From Halobacterium sp. CBA1132 (lineage in GTDB: Archaea; Halobacteriota; Halobacteria; Halobacteriales; Halobacteriaceae), in contig NZ_BCMZ01000001.1 of NCBI RefSeq assembly GCF_001485535.1, positions 558,001 to 622,000 on the forward strand: a stretch of 64,000 nt of DNA. The letters run 5' to 3'. Below the pieces are notes generated by a model that was not told the DNA's origin, searched no databases, and saw nothing but the letters and a program-made list of their open reading frames with translations. Shown here piece by piece: positions 40,729 through 49,468 of the stretch. A program made the position numbers and the translations under genes. Numbering within the stretch: position 1 is the first letter of the stretch; every line of letters starts with the position of its first letter.

Positions 40729-41838
40729 GTGTCCGAGGACTCCCCGACCGTCGCGGCGTTCACCGACTCCTACCTGCCGACGGTCAACGGCGTCACGTAC
40801 ACCGTCTCGACGTGGCACGACCGCTGGCAGGCGCGCGGCGGGCAGATGCCCGTCGTCTACCCGCGCGCCGACTACAACGCCGGCCCCGGCGAACACGCGG
40901 TGCCGAGTCTCGGGTTCCCGTTCTACGAGGGGTACCGGATGGCGCTGCCACGAACCCCGAACGCGGTCCAGAATCTCGAGGTCGATGTCGTCCACGCGCA
41001 CACGCCGTTCGGCCTCGGGTTGGCCGGCATGCGGTTCGCGCGCAAGCACGACCTCCCGTTCGTCGCGTCCTACCACACGCCGACCGCCGAGTACGCCGAG
41101 TACGTCGTCCCGGACGCGGCGACGGGCGCGGTCCGGCGCGCCAGCGAGCGCTGGGAGCGCTGGTTCCTCGACCACGCCGACCTCGTGTTGACGCCGAGCG
41201 AGCGCACCCGCGACCACGTCTGGGACCTCGGCGTCGACGCGCCCGTCGAACCGCTCCCGAACGGCGTCGACGTACAGACGTTCCGCCCGGTCGAAACCGC
41301 GGACTTCCGCGCGCGCTACGACCTCCCTGAGAACGAACCGCTCGTCGGCTACACGGGCCGCCACGGCTACGAGAAGTGCCTCTCGGACCTGCTCGCAGCC
41401 GCCGAGGGACTGGACGCGACGGTCGTCTTCGGCGGTGACGGTCCCGCTCGCGACGACCTCGAAGCCGAGGCCCGCGAGCGCGGCGTCGACGCGCGCTTCC
41501 TCGGGTTCCTCGACCGCGAGGACCTCCCGGCGTTCTACTCTGCGCTGGACGCGTTCGCGTTCCCCAGCCCCGTCGAGACGGAGGGGTTGGTGGCGCTGGA
41601 AGCCAACGCCTGCGGGACGCCCGTGGCCGGCGTGAAAGCCGGCGCGCTCGCCGAGACTGTCGACGACGGTGAGACCGGCTACCACTACGAGGCCGGCGAC
41701 GTCGACGGCTTCCGCGCGGCCATCGAACGCACGCTCGACGAACGCGAGCGCCTCGCGCAGAACTGTCTCTCGCGGCGCGAGGAAATCAGCGTCGAACGCG
41801 CAATCGACGAGTTAGAAGAGCTGTACGGCGACCTCTAG
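40729..41838 (+). CDS. Glycosyltransferase family 4 protein (diacylglycerol glycosyltransferase-like)
   Basis: 369 aa, GTG start one base after the first transferase. N-terminus TVAAFTDSYLPTVNGVTYTV and DVVHAHTPFGLGLAGMRFAR are typical of the GT4 branch containing diacylglycerol glucosyltransferases and SqdX-like proteins; LPNGVDVQTFRP, VGYTGRHGYEKCLSDLLAAA and SPVETEGLVALEANACGTPV complete the donor site. A role in archaeal glycolipid synthesis is inferred from this resemblance. Its end overlaps the convergent Gly-rich gene by four bases. Confidence 0.88.
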   Translation: MSEDSPTVAAFTDSYLPTVNGVTYTVSTWHDRWQARGGQMPVVYPRADYNAGPGEHAVPSLGFPFYEGYRMALPRTPNAVQNLEVDVVHAHTPFGLGLAGMRFARKHDLPFVASYHTPTAEYAEYVVPDAATGAVRRASERWERWFLDHADLVLTPSERTRDHVWDLGVDAPVEPLPNGVDVQTFRPVETADFRARYDLPENEPLVGYTGRHGYEKCLSDLLAAAEGLDATVVFGGDGPARDDLEAEARERGVDARFLGFLDREDLPAFYSALDAFAFPSPVETEGLVALEANACGTPVAGVKAGALAETVDDGETGYHYEAGDVDGFRAAIERTLDERERLAQNCLSRREEISVERAIDELEELYGDL

Positions 41839-42236
41839 TCTTCGAGCGCGTTCGCGATGCGGTCGAGCTTGTTGTTCGTGCGCTCCAGTTCCTTGCGGAG
41901 CTGTTCGAGCTCGCGCTCGACTTTCTCGCTGGAACCGCCCTCCGACTCGTCGGGTCGGCCGCCGCCCATGCCGGGCGGGCCGCCACCGCCGCCGCCCATC
42001 ATGCCGCCCATCATCTGCGCGAACGGGTTGCCGCCACCACCGCCGCCGCCGCCCATGCCGGGCGGGCCGCCACCGCCGCCCATGGCTTCTTCCATGCGCT
42101 CGCGGGGGCCACCTTCGCCTTCCTCGCCCTCGTCGCGTTCCTGTGCGCGCTCCTGACGGATTTCCTCGACGCGCTCTCGGAAGGACTTCTCCTCCTCGTC
42201 TCCCTCGTTCTCGGCGTCGGGTTCGTCGTCTGCCAT
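41835..42236 (-). CDS. Acidic protein with Gly/Met/Pro-rich centre and C-terminal coiled coil
   Basis: 133 aa. N-terminal third is highly charged (KSFRERVEEIRQERAQERDE), the middle contains repeated G-G-G-P-P-G-M-G-G blocks with NPFAQMMGGMMG, and the C-terminal 30 residues form a heptad helix (KVERELEQLRKELERTNNKL). The layout suggests a flexible oligomerising protein; I do not recognise a characterised family. The reading frame is supported by the coherent coiled coil and clean start. Confidence 0.75.
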   Translation of the reverse strand: MADDEPDAENEGDEEEKSFRERVEEIRQERAQERDEGEEGEGGPRERMEEAMGGGGGPPGMGGGGGGGGNPFAQMMGGMMGGGGGGPPGMGGGRPDESEGGSSEKVERELEQLRKELERTNNKLDRIANALED

Positions 42237-42296
42237 ACCACCGGATTGGCTACCCGCACGGAAAAAAGCCGCTTTCCACGGTCGCGCTCGCCGCTT

Positions 42297-43133
42297 CTAG
42301 AACGCGCCGAGACTCGACTGGCGGTCCCGGTCGCTCGCGCCTTCAGTGACATCGTAGCCTACGAGGTCGCGCATGTCCACGGCGTACGTCGTCCCGCCGC
42401 GCTCCAGCGCGAGCACGCGCCCCTTCGTTCCGAGCACGGTCCCCGTGGCCATCGTCTCCGCGACCGGGCGCGCGTCGAAGGCCAGCCCGTAGTCGAAGTC
42501 GAAGCGCTCGATGGGGTCGTACGCCGCGACGAGGGACTCCCACGCGGCGTCGTCCACGCGGTCGGCGAACCCCCGGATTTTGGTGGGGACGCGCACGCGG
42601 TCGGGAATCTCCTCGGCGATGCCGTACTCGATTTGTCGCGCGCGCTTGCCGTCCTCGACGGTCCTGATGTGGGCCGCGCGGTCCGCACCCTGCTCGCGCA
42701 GCCGCGTGTCGAGGCGCCACGACCGCGTCACGCCCACCTTGAACGTGTCCGGCGCGAACGCCGCGATGTAGATTGCGTGCTCCTCGTGGCACGACTCGAG
42801 GGGCATCGCGCAGTTCCCGACGCAGCGCGCGCACGGCCACGTCGACGTGTGGTCGTCACAGTACGGCGCGTCCTCGTTCCCACAGGCCTCGTGGACGCCC
42901 TCGTCTGTGGCGCCCGCGCAGTGGCGCTCGCCGAGCGTGTACGCCAGCGTCTCGCCCGCCAGCAGCGGCACGCGTTCGACGTGCCCCTCGCTAGCGACGC
43001 GGAGTGCGGCCGGCCCCTCGCCGGGCGTCGTCTCGTACTCCACAATCTGCACGCTCGCGGGTACGCCGCTCCCGAATAAAGCGGTGACGTTCGCGGGGCC
43101 GATGACGTGCGTGTCACCCGGTGGCGTCGACAC
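42297..43133 (-). CDS. DUF2797 domain protein with zinc-binding cysteines and GIY-YIG-like segment
   Basis: 278 aa, GTG start. A Cys/His cluster (GERHCAGA, EACGNEDAPYCDDH, WPCARCVGNCAMPLESCHEE) is followed by HAIYIAAFAPDTFKVGVTRS and RLDTRLREQGADRAAHI, a pattern resembling a GIY-YIG fold. The family is widespread in haloarchaea and some bacteria without known activity. It is divergent from the VOC genes. The upstream frame has no ATG, so the GTG start is by default. Confidence 0.8.
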   Translation of the reverse strand: MSTPPGDTHVIGPANVTALFGSGVPASVQIVEYETTPGEGPAALRVASEGHVERVPLLAGETLAYTLGERHCAGATDEGVHEACGNEDAPYCDDHTSTWPCARCVGNCAMPLESCHEEHAIYIAAFAPDTFKVGVTRSWRLDTRLREQGADRAAHIRTVEDGKRARQIEYGIAEEIPDRVRVPTKIRGFADRVDDAAWESLVAAYDPIERFDFDYGLAFDARPVAETMATGTVLGTKGRVLALERGGTTYAVDMRDLVGYDVTEGASDRDRQSSLGAF

Positions 43134-43172
43134 CCGCGAGCGCTTATCCGACCGGGCGGCCTACGGAGGGGT

Positions 43173-43784
43173 ATGGCAGACGAATCCATTCCGGTCTCCG
43201 CAGAAGCCCCTGACAGTCCGTTCCAGACCACGGGCACCGACCACATCACCATCTGGGGGAGCAACCCCGACGACACCATCGCGTTCTACCGCGACCTGCT
43301 CGGGATGCCGCTCGTGCTCCGCCAGCCGAACCTCGACGACCCCTCGCAGACGCACCTGTTCTTCGACACGGGCGACGGCCGCATCCTCACCGTCTTCGTC
43401 AGCGACGACCGCGCGTCCAACCGCGGCATCCGCACGCAGACCGGCGGCGTCCACCACCTCTCGTTCTCCATCGCGGCGGAGGACTTCGAGGACGTCATGG
43501 AAGCCCTCGACGACGCCGGCCACGGCTACAACGTCTTCGACCGAGGCATCTTCTTCAGCCTCTACACGCAGGACAACAACGGGCTCGTCATCGAACTCTC
43601 CGCCGACAAGTACGACATCCCCGACGACCGCCGCGGCGAAGTGCTGGCGACCGCCCAACGCCTCCGCGAGGAGGACGGCGCGGACTTCGCGGAGGACCGC
43701 CACATGAAGCAGGCGCTCGAAGAACTCGGCCTCGACGCCGAACCCGCGGACCTCCCGGACGCCTCCACCGGCGTCGGTTACTGA
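43173..43784 (+). CDS. VOC family (glyoxalase/extradiol dioxygenase fold) protein
   Basis: 203 aa with one VOC module pair: TGTDHITIWGSNPDDTIAFY (metal His), LVLRQPNLDDPSQTHLFFD, GGVHHLSFSIAAEDFEDVME (metal His) and SLYTQDNNGLVIELSADKYD (metal Glu), plus a helical C-terminal tail. It is the first of a three-gene plus-strand run with a second VOC protein and an alpha/beta hydrolase. Substrate unknown; possibly an aromatic or quinone compound given the next gene. Confidence 0.88.
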   Translation: MADESIPVSAEAPDSPFQTTGTDHITIWGSNPDDTIAFYRDLLGMPLVLRQPNLDDPSQTHLFFDTGDGRILTVFVSDDRASNRGIRTQTGGVHHLSFSIAAEDFEDVMEALDDAGHGYNVFDRGIFFSLYTQDNNGLVIELSADKYDIPDDRRGEVLATAQRLREEDGADFAEDRHMKQALEELGLDAEPADLPDASTGVGY

Positions 43785-43794
43785 ACGCAGTTCG

Positions 43795-44748
43795 ATGCTC
43801 ACGGACACGCCCGGCATCCACCACGTCACCGGCCTCGTCGAGTCCGCCCAGCGCAACGTCGACTTCTACGTCGGCGTCCTCGGCCTGCGACTCGTCAAGC
43901 GCACGGTCAACCAGAACGACATGCTGCGCTACCACCTCTTCTACGGGAACGGGACGGGCGACCCCGGGACCGTGTTGACGTGCTTCCCGTACCCCAACGA
44001 GGCGCCGGGCCGCGTCGGCAAACCCCAGATTTCGGCGGTGGCGTTCGCCGTGCCGCCGGGGTCGCTGCCGTACTGGCGGGGCCGCCTCGCCGAGCACGGC
44101 GCGGACGTGACGGGAACAGATACCCGCTTCGGCGACCGCGTCCTGCGATTCGCGGACCCCGACGGTACGAACGTCGAACTCGTGGCGCGCGAGTCGCCCG
44201 TCGAACCGTGGACCGGCGGGCCGGTCCCCGAGCAGTACGCGATTCGGGGCGTCCACAGCGTCACCGCGCTCCCCACGAACCCGTACACGACCGGCGCGCT
44301 GCTGGAGACGCTGGGCTTCGAACTCGCGGGCGAGGAACGCAGCCGCGACGAGAACCGGATTCGCTACGAGGCCGATGGCGAGTACGCTACCGTCCTCGAC
44401 CTCATCGACCGCCCGACCGAGGAGTTCGGCCGCGAGGGCACCGGCTCGATTCAGCACGTCGCCGTGCGCGCCGACAGCGTCGACGAACTGTACGAGTGGC
44501 ACGACTTCCTCCGCGACCGCGACTACGACGTCTCCCGCGTCCACGACCGGTACTTCTTCCACTCGCTGTACGTCCGCGAACCCGGCGGCATCCTCCTCGA
44601 ACTGGCGACCGAGGAGCCCGGACTCGCCGCCGACGAGGACACCGCGGAACTCGGGGAGACGCTCGTGCTACCCGACCAGTTCGCCGAGGACCGCAGCCTC
44701 GTGGAGGGCCAACTCCCGCCGCTGTCGGTCCCGTTCGCGGATGACTGA
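43795..44748 (+). CDS. Ring-cleaving dioxygenase, VOC family (MhqO-like)
   Basis: 317 aa with two tandem VOC halves. The first begins TPGIHHVTGLVESAQRNVDF and includes LGLRLVKRTVNQNDMLRYHL and FYGNGTGDPGTVLTCFPYP, the classic start of the MhqO/ring-cleaving dioxygenase group. The second begins YAIRGVHSVTALPTNPYTTG and carries IQHVAVRADSVDELYEWHDF and REPGGILLELATEEPG with metal His and Glu. MhqO in Bacillus is induced by hydroquinones. Its stop overlaps the hydrolase start by eight bases. Confidence 0.9.
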   Translation: MLTDTPGIHHVTGLVESAQRNVDFYVGVLGLRLVKRTVNQNDMLRYHLFYGNGTGDPGTVLTCFPYPNEAPGRVGKPQISAVAFAVPPGSLPYWRGRLAEHGADVTGTDTRFGDRVLRFADPDGTNVELVARESPVEPWTGGPVPEQYAIRGVHSVTALPTNPYTTGALLETLGFELAGEERSRDENRIRYEADGEYATVLDLIDRPTEEFGREGTGSIQHVAVRADSVDELYEWHDFLRDRDYDVSRVHDRYFFHSLYVREPGGILLELATEEPGLAADEDTAELGETLVLPDQFAEDRSLVEGQLPPLSVPFADD

Positions 44749-45385
44749 GGGCCCGCACGCCGACCAGCCGGTCGTCACCGCGGGCGCGCCGGCCTCCGTC
44801 GCGGACGCCGTCGTCGTCCTGCTGCACGGCCGGGGCGCGACTGCGCAGGGCGTCGTGAATCTCGCGGAGCCGCTGTACCGCCACGGCGTGACGTTCGTCG
44901 CGCCCGAAGCCGCACGGAGCCGGTGGTTCCCGTACTCGGCGTTCGCTCCCGTCGAGCGCAACGAGCCACACGTCTCCTCGGCGCTTTCGGCCGTCGACGG
45001 CGTGCTCGACGACGTGCGCGAGTGGGGCATCCCACTGACGGACGTGGTGTTGTTCGGGTTCTCACAGGGCGCGTGCCTCGCCAGCGAGTACGCCGCCCGC
45101 AACCCCCGCGAGTACGGCGGCGTCGCGGCGCTGAGCGGCGGCCTACTGGGCGAGGAAGTCGGCGACTACGACGGGTCACTCGCGGGGACGCCCGTGCTTC
45201 TCGGCGTCGGCGACAGCGACCCCGAGGTCCCCGTGGCGCGCGTCCGCGAGACTGCGGCCGTGTTCTGCGCGCTCGGTGGCAGCGTCACGGAGCGCGCCTA
45301 CGAAGATGTCGGCCACGAGGTCACCGACGACGAGTTCGCGGTCGTCGGGTCGTGGCTCGACGACATCCTCTCGGACAGCGACTGA
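44741..45385 (+). CDS. Alpha/beta hydrolase, phospholipase/carboxylesterase type (MhqD-like)
   Basis: 214 aa. Oxyanion region AVVVLLHGRGATAQGVVNL, catalytic Ser in VVLFGFSQGACLASEYAAR (GFSQG), Asp in LLGVGDSDPEVPVARV and His in YEDVGHEVTDDE. The family includes MhqD, which in Bacillus is co-regulated with MhqO. The overlapping start with the dioxygenase indicates a shared pathway, presumably hydrolysis of ring-cleavage or quinone-derived products. Confidence 0.92.
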   Translation: MTEGPHADQPVVTAGAPASVADAVVVLLHGRGATAQGVVNLAEPLYRHGVTFVAPEAARSRWFPYSAFAPVERNEPHVSSALSAVDGVLDDVREWGIPLTDVVLFGFSQGACLASEYAARNPREYGGVAALSGGLLGEEVGDYDGSLAGTPVLLGVGDSDPEVPVARVRETAAVFCALGGSVTERAYEDVGHEVTDDEFAVVGSWLDDILSDSD

Positions 45386-45457
45386 CTCCGGTCGTTTCGG
45401 CCGCGCTATCGGGTGGCGACATCCGTGTCACCCGGTAGTGGCCGTGTCGCCGAACGC

Positions 45458-45484
45458 CCAAGTAGTTCCCTGTCGAACCAAGTA
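45458..45484 (+). promoter_or_regulatory. Candidate operator ahead of the DoxX-like gene
   Basis: CCAAGTA occurs twice 20 bases apart (45458-45464, 45478-45484), and between them GTTC-N6-GAAC forms an inverted repeat. It sits where the promoter of the leader ORF/DoxX message should be. This is pattern evidence only. Confidence 0.3.
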
Positions 45485-45489
45485 ACGTT

Positions 45490-45570
45490 GTGAAATCTAC
45501 TATCGACACGTCAGTTGCGAACGCTGCACAGTTCGACGACCGCGCCGCGACGACGGAGGTGTCCGCCTGA
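45490..45570 (+). CDS. Possible 26-codon leader ORF coupled to the DoxX-like gene
   Basis: GTG at 45490 opens KSTIDTSVANAAQFDDRAA and ends with TGA at 45568-45570, sharing its last base with the ATG of the next gene (TGATG). The overlap suggests translational coupling. Whether the peptide is made is unknown. Confidence 0.35.
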   Translation: MKSTIDTSVANAAQFDDRAATTEVSA

Positions 45571-45977
45571 TGGCGGCCGTCGACGTTCTCCTGCTGGTCG
45601 GGCGCGTGCTGTTCGGCGGCGTCCTCGCGTTCATGGGCCTCAACCACTTCATGCAGACCGAATCGATGACCGGCTACGCCCAGCACAAAGGCCTCCCCGC
45701 GCCGAAGCTCTCGGTGCTCGCCTCCGGCGCAGTGCTGGTGCTCGGCGGTCTCTCGGTTGTCACGGGAATCGCTCCCGTCGTCGGCGCCGTCGCGCTCGCG
45801 GGCTTCCTCGTCGTCTCCGCGCTCACGATGCACGACTTCTGGGCGGTTCCCGAGGACCAAGCCCAAGACGAGATGACTGGCTTCCTGAAGAACGTCGCAC
45901 TCGCGGGCGGCGCGCTCGCTGTCGCCGCGTCCGCCACGGCCGGCTGGGCGTACAGCGTCGGCATCACCCTCTTCTAA
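45570..45977 (+). CDS. DoxX family membrane protein (MhqP-like)
   Basis: 135 aa, four membrane helices. The family opening LLLVGRVLFGGVLAFMGLNH is clear, then GYAQHKGLPAPKLSVLASGA, and two further helices. DoxX proteins of this type are encoded with ring-cleaving dioxygenases in bacterial quinone-stress operons (MhqP). Here it lies 184 bases after the MhqD-like gene with its own leader, so it may be separately controlled. Confidence 0.88.
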   Translation: MAAVDVLLLVGRVLFGGVLAFMGLNHFMQTESMTGYAQHKGLPAPKLSVLASGAVLVLGGLSVVTGIAPVVGAVALAGFLVVSALTMHDFWAVPEDQAQDEMTGFLKNVALAGGALAVAASATAGWAYSVGITLF

Positions 45978-46248
45978 CTCGTCGCTTCGCCGACATCTCT
46001 TCCGCGACCCGGACTCGTTCTCACGAGAAAACTAGTTGTAATTTTGTTCTTTCCGCGCGCGACTCGTGTGCATACACCGCCCGCAGACGATATTTTGCTA
46101 ATTGTGTGGAAATAGGAGAAATAGATTTAGAATCCTGTGGGTTCCTCCTTATACACTCACTATACTACTATCACGACCCCATTCGATTAAGCGTTTATAC
46201 GTTAGCCTTTTGTATAGGAGCGTGGTGTCCAGCGATGTGACGGATTTA
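45978..46248. other. AT-rich non-coding region before the ammonium transporter
   Basis: About 270 bases; from 46020 to 46210 it is clearly more AT-rich than anything nearby, with several TATA-like strings (CCTTATACAC, CTATACTAC, GCGTTTATACG). No convincing gene. It probably holds the promoter and nitrogen-responsive control sites of amt-glnK. Confidence 0.5.
46183..46201 (+). promoter_or_regulatory. Probable amt-glnK promoter
   Basis: CGATTAAGCGTTTATACG contains the last and best TATA-like element before the coding region. A transcript starting about 27 bases on would have a leader of about 130 nt before the amt ATG, unusually long for this window. Confidence 0.4.
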
Positions 46249-46362
46249 ATGCCCGAACGTGGAGCAATCTCGGAAATTAGTAGTCGCATCTTGCAAGAAC
46301 AGCGCAGTTCCGTGAACGGTGCGCCGGCTGTGGTCGGTGTAGGAGGGCGCGACGATGCTTGA
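46249..46362 (+). CDS. Possible 37-codon leader ORF overlapping the amt start
   Basis: ATG at 46249 (MPERGAISEISSRILQEQRS) with its stop eight bases inside the amt gene. It fills most of the long leader. Support is positional only. Confidence 0.2.
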   Translation: MPERGAISEISSRILQEQRSSVNGAPAVVGVGGRDDA

Positions 46363-47740
46363 GGGGGCAGTCATCGCGCAAGCAGACCCCGGCACGATAG
46401 TCAACGGCGTCAACACCGTCTGGACGCTCGTGGTCTGCTTCCTCATCTTCTTCATGCAGCCCGGGTTCGCGCTGCTGGAGGCGGGGCAGGTCCGCGCGAA
46501 GAACGTCGCCAACGTCCTCATGAAGAACCTCATGGACTGGGGGATGGGCGTCCTCGTGTTCTTCGTCCTCGGACTCGGCGTCTACGGCATCGCCGGCCAA
46601 CTCACGACGTCCGGCCTCGCGCTGGACGTCGGGGCGGCGTTCTCGTACATCAACGACCCGAGTTCGTGGATCGGCTCGTACCTGTTCAGCGCCGTGTTCG
46701 CGATGACCGCGGCGACCATCGTCAGCGGGGCGGTCGCCGAGCGCATCAAGTTCAAGGCGTACATCTTCTACTCCATCGGCCTCACGGCGTTCATCTACCC
46801 GGTCGTCGCCGGGTTCTCGTGGGGCGGCACCGGCTTGCTGTCCTCGAGCGGCTTCCTCGGACAGGCCATCGGGGTCGGCTTCCTCGACTTCGCCGGTGCG
46901 ACCGTCGTCCACATGCTCGGCGGCGTCGCCGGCCTCGTCGGCGCGTACATGGTCGGCCCGCGGAAGGGCCGCTACGACTCCGAAGGCAACAGTCAGCCGA
47001 TTCCCGGTCACTCCATCACGCTGGCCGTGCTGGGGACGTTCATCCTCGCGTTCGGCTGGTACGGATTTAACGTCGGGACGCAGGCCGCAGTGCTCAGCGT
47101 CTCCGAAGGCGCACTCGCGTTCAACGGTGACGCGCTCGGCCGCGTCGCGCTGAACACCACCCTCGGCATGGGCGGCGGCGCGGTCGCCGCCGCGCTCGTC
47201 ACCGGCTGGTCGGACGGCAAGCCCGACCCGCTGTTCACCGCGAGCGGGCTGCTCGCCGGTCTCGTCGCGGTCACGGGCGCTGTTCCCCACGTCACGTGGT
47301 ACGGCGGCCTCATCCTCGGCATCATCGGCGGCGCGCAGGCGCCCATCGTCTACCGCTGGGTCACGGACAAGCTCAAAATCGACGACGTCGCGGCCGTCTT
47401 CCCCGTCCACGGGAGCGCGGGCGCAATCGGGACGCTGCTGATTCCGGTGTTCGCGACGGGCGGCTTCTCCGCCACGCAACTCCTGATGCAGGCGGTCAGC
47501 ATCGCCGTCATCGTGGCGTGGACGGTCGTCACGACCGTCATCGTCTTCAAAATCGCCGACATCGCCGTCGGCCTGCGTCCCGACGAGGACGAGGAAGACA
47601 TCGGGCTCGACCGCAGCGAACACGGGTACACGGCGTACCCCGAGTTCGTCGACACCGCCGGCGACGGCGGCGTCACGGTCACCAGCGGGGACAGTGGAGC
47701 TATGGCAACTGACGGCAGTGGGGTGAACGAAGATGACTGA
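46355..47740 (+). CDS. amt: Ammonium transporter (Amt family)
   Basis: 461 aa, eleven helices. The opening [20 protein letters not shown] and [20 protein letters not shown] is the Amt signature; the twin pore histidines are in [15 protein letters not shown] and [17 protein letters not shown] hydrophilic acidic tail of about 50 residues (after [15 protein letters not shown]) follows the last helix. Imports ammonium and is gated by the GlnK protein encoded next, whose start lies eight bases inside this gene. Confidence 0.96.
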   Translation: MLEGAVIAQADPGTIVNGVNTVWTLVVCFLIFFMQPGFALLEAGQVRAKNVANVLMKNLMDWGMGVLVFFVLGLGVYGIAGQLTTSGLALDVGAAFSYINDPSSWIGSYLFSAVFAMTAATIVSGAVAERIKFKAYIFYSIGLTAFIYPVVAGFSWGGTGLLSSSGFLGQAIGVGFLDFAGATVVHMLGGVAGLVGAYMVGPRKGRYDSEGNSQPIPGHSITLAVLGTFILAFGWYGFNVGTQAAVLSVSEGALAFNGDALGRVALNTTLGMGGGAVAAALVTGWSDGKPDPLFTASGLLAGLVAVTGAVPHVTWYGGLILGIIGGAQAPIVYRWVTDKLKIDDVAAVFPVHGSAGAIGTLLIPVFATGGFSATQLLMQAVSIAVIVAWTVVTTVIVFKIADIAVGLRPDEDEEDIGLDRSEHGYTAYPEFVDTAGDGGVTVTSGDSGAMATDGSGVNEDD

Positions 47741-48086
47741 AAGCGACATCGAACTCGTCATGGCGGTTATCCGGCCGGACAAACTCTCGGAAGCGAAGCA
47801 AGCGCTGGCGGAAGTCGGCGCGCCCAGTCTCACCGTCTCGGACGTGAGCGGGCGCGGCAGCCAGCCCGCGATGACCGAGCAGTGGCGCGGTGAGGAGTAC
47901 ACCGTCGACCTCCATCAGAAGGTCAAAATCGAAATCGTCGTCGCGGACATCGACGCCGAGGACGTCGCGGAGGCGCTCAGCGACGCCGCCCACACGGGCG
48001 AACCCGGCGACGGCAAGATATTCATCCTCCCGGTCTCGGAGGCCTACCAGATTCGGACCGGCGAGACAGGTATCGACGCGGTCTGA
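47733..48086 (+). CDS. glnK: P-II family nitrogen regulator (GlnK)
   Basis: 117 aa trimeric P-II protein. The T-loop includes [20 protein letters not shown], keeping the tyrosine corresponding to Tyr51, followed by [20 protein letters not shown]; the B-loop [20 protein letters not shown] and C-loop [10 protein letters not shown] bind ATP/2-oxoglutarate. It controls Amt by plugging its pores. Translationally coupled to amt. Confidence 0.96.
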   Translation: MTESDIELVMAVIRPDKLSEAKQALAEVGAPSLTVSDVSGRGSQPAMTEQWRGEEYTVDLHQKVKIEIVVADIDAEDVAEALSDAAHTGEPGDGKIFILPVSEAYQIRTGETGIDAV

Positions 48087-48167
48087 CGCCGCGCGGCGAC
48101 GCTATTTTTGCGTGTCGACCCGCCGGCAGTGGCCACGTTCGGCAAGTACGACCGCGTCGAACGAGTG

Positions 48168-48176
48168 TTATTTATC
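48168..48176 (+). promoter_or_regulatory. TATA box of the branched-chain amino acid transporter operon
   Basis: TTATTTATC centred 40 bases before the chosen ATG at 48212, so the transcript would begin near 48199, after the alternative GTG start at 48182; this supports 48212. Confidence 0.5.
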
Positions 48177-48211
48177 CCTCCGTGTCCGAGCGTACCACGA
48201 GAGACTCACAC

Positions 48212-49468
48212 ATGGACGCGAATCAAACAGTAGAACGCGGACTCCGGGCCGCGCGGCGCAGCCCCGGTGCGGCCGTCGTCTGGGCGGTCGCGGCTTTCCT
48301 CTTCCTGGACCTGCTCGCGAAACTCGCGGGCGTCTCGCTCGGGCCCTTCGAGACCCCGTGGTTCGCGCTCTGGTTCGGCGGGGACGTCGCGATTAGCGAA
48401 GCCGCAGGGCTGGCGTGGAGCGGCATCGTCATCGGTGCCGTCATCGGCCTCGCGAGCATCGGCCTGTCGTTGACGTACAGTATCCTCAACTTCGCGAACT
48501 TCGCACACGGCGACTACATCACCGTGGGCGCGTTCTCCGGGTGGGCGGTCACGTACGTCATCGCGGGCGTCGGCGGCCTGCTCGCGCTCGGCGAGACCGC
48601 TCTCAACGCCCTCACGGGCCTCGGTCAGTCCCAGCTCGGGGACGCCGACCTCGTCTCGCTAGTGTTGCTCCGGACGCCGCCGCTGGACGCCGGCGCGAAC
48701 ATCTGGCTGTCGCCGCTGGCCATCGTCGTCGGCCTCGTCGTCGCCGTCGCGATGACCATCGCAATCGCGCTCGTGCTCGACCGCTTCGTCTACCGGCCGA
48801 TGCGCGACGCCGAGGGCATCTCACTGCTCATCGCGTCCATCGGTGTGGCGTTCATGCTGCGGTACCTCGTCGCGTTCGTCTTCGGGAGCGGTCGCCGCAT
48901 CGTCACGTCGAGCAACCAACTCCCGTCGATGGACGTCGCCACCGCTGTGACCGACCTAGTGCCGTTCCTCGGTCCCGCCCGGAGCGCCATCATCATCGAC
49001 CTCCACGAGCTCACGCTCGTGGTCATCGCGGCCCTGCTCATGGTCGGCCTCCACGTTCTCCTCCAGCGGACGAAACTCGGGAAGGCGATGCGCGCGATGG
49101 CGGACAACCGCTCGCTCGCGCAAGTCACCGGCATCCCGACCGAGCGCGTCATCAAGTCGACGTGGCTCATCGGCGCCGGCCTGACGGGCGCGGCCGGCTA
49201 CCTGCTCGTGCTCTCGCAGGGCGGGCTCGGCTTCCAGACCGGCTGGCTGCTCCTCCTGCTCATCTTCGCGGCGGTCATCATGGGCGGCATCGGCTCCATC
49301 TACGGCGCCATCGCCGGCGGCCTCGTCATCGGGCTCGCGAGCCGGGTGTCGCTCATCTGGCTGCAGGGCGACCTCTCCTCGTTCGCCCGGCCGACCGCGT
49401 TCGCGCTCATGATTCTCATTCTCCTCTTCCGCCCGTCGGGCATCTTCGGGGGGGTGAAGACCGCATGA
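48212..49468 (+). CDS. livH: ABC transporter permease, branched-chain amino acid type (LivH)
   Basis: 418 aa. LivH pattern: GIVIGAVIGLASIGLSLTYS then ILNFANFAHGDYITVGAFSG (NFAHG motif), DRFVYRPMRDAEGISLLIAS, MRAMADNRSLAQVTGIPTER and a C-terminus IFGGVKTA. Longer than bacterial LivH by an N-terminal helix of about 60 residues and a loop after the third helix. Forms the membrane channel with LivM. Its stop overlaps livM by four bases. Confidence 0.92.
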   Translation: MDANQTVERGLRAARRSPGAAVVWAVAAFLFLDLLAKLAGVSLGPFETPWFALWFGGDVAISEAAGLAWSGIVIGAVIGLASIGLSLTYSILNFANFAHGDYITVGAFSGWAVTYVIAGVGGLLALGETALNALTGLGQSQLGDADLVSLVLLRTPPLDAGANIWLSPLAIVVGLVVAVAMTIAIALVLDRFVYRPMRDAEGISLLIASIGVAFMLRYLVAFVFGSGRRIVTSSNQLPSMDVATAVTDLVPFLGPARSAIIIDLHELTLVVIAALLMVGLHVLLQRTKLGKAMRAMADNRSLAQVTGIPTERVIKSTWLIGAGLTGAAGYLLVLSQGGLGFQTGWLLLLLIFAAVIMGGIGSIYGAIAGGLVIGLASRVSLIWLQGDLSSFARPTAFALMILILLFRPSGIFGGVKTA

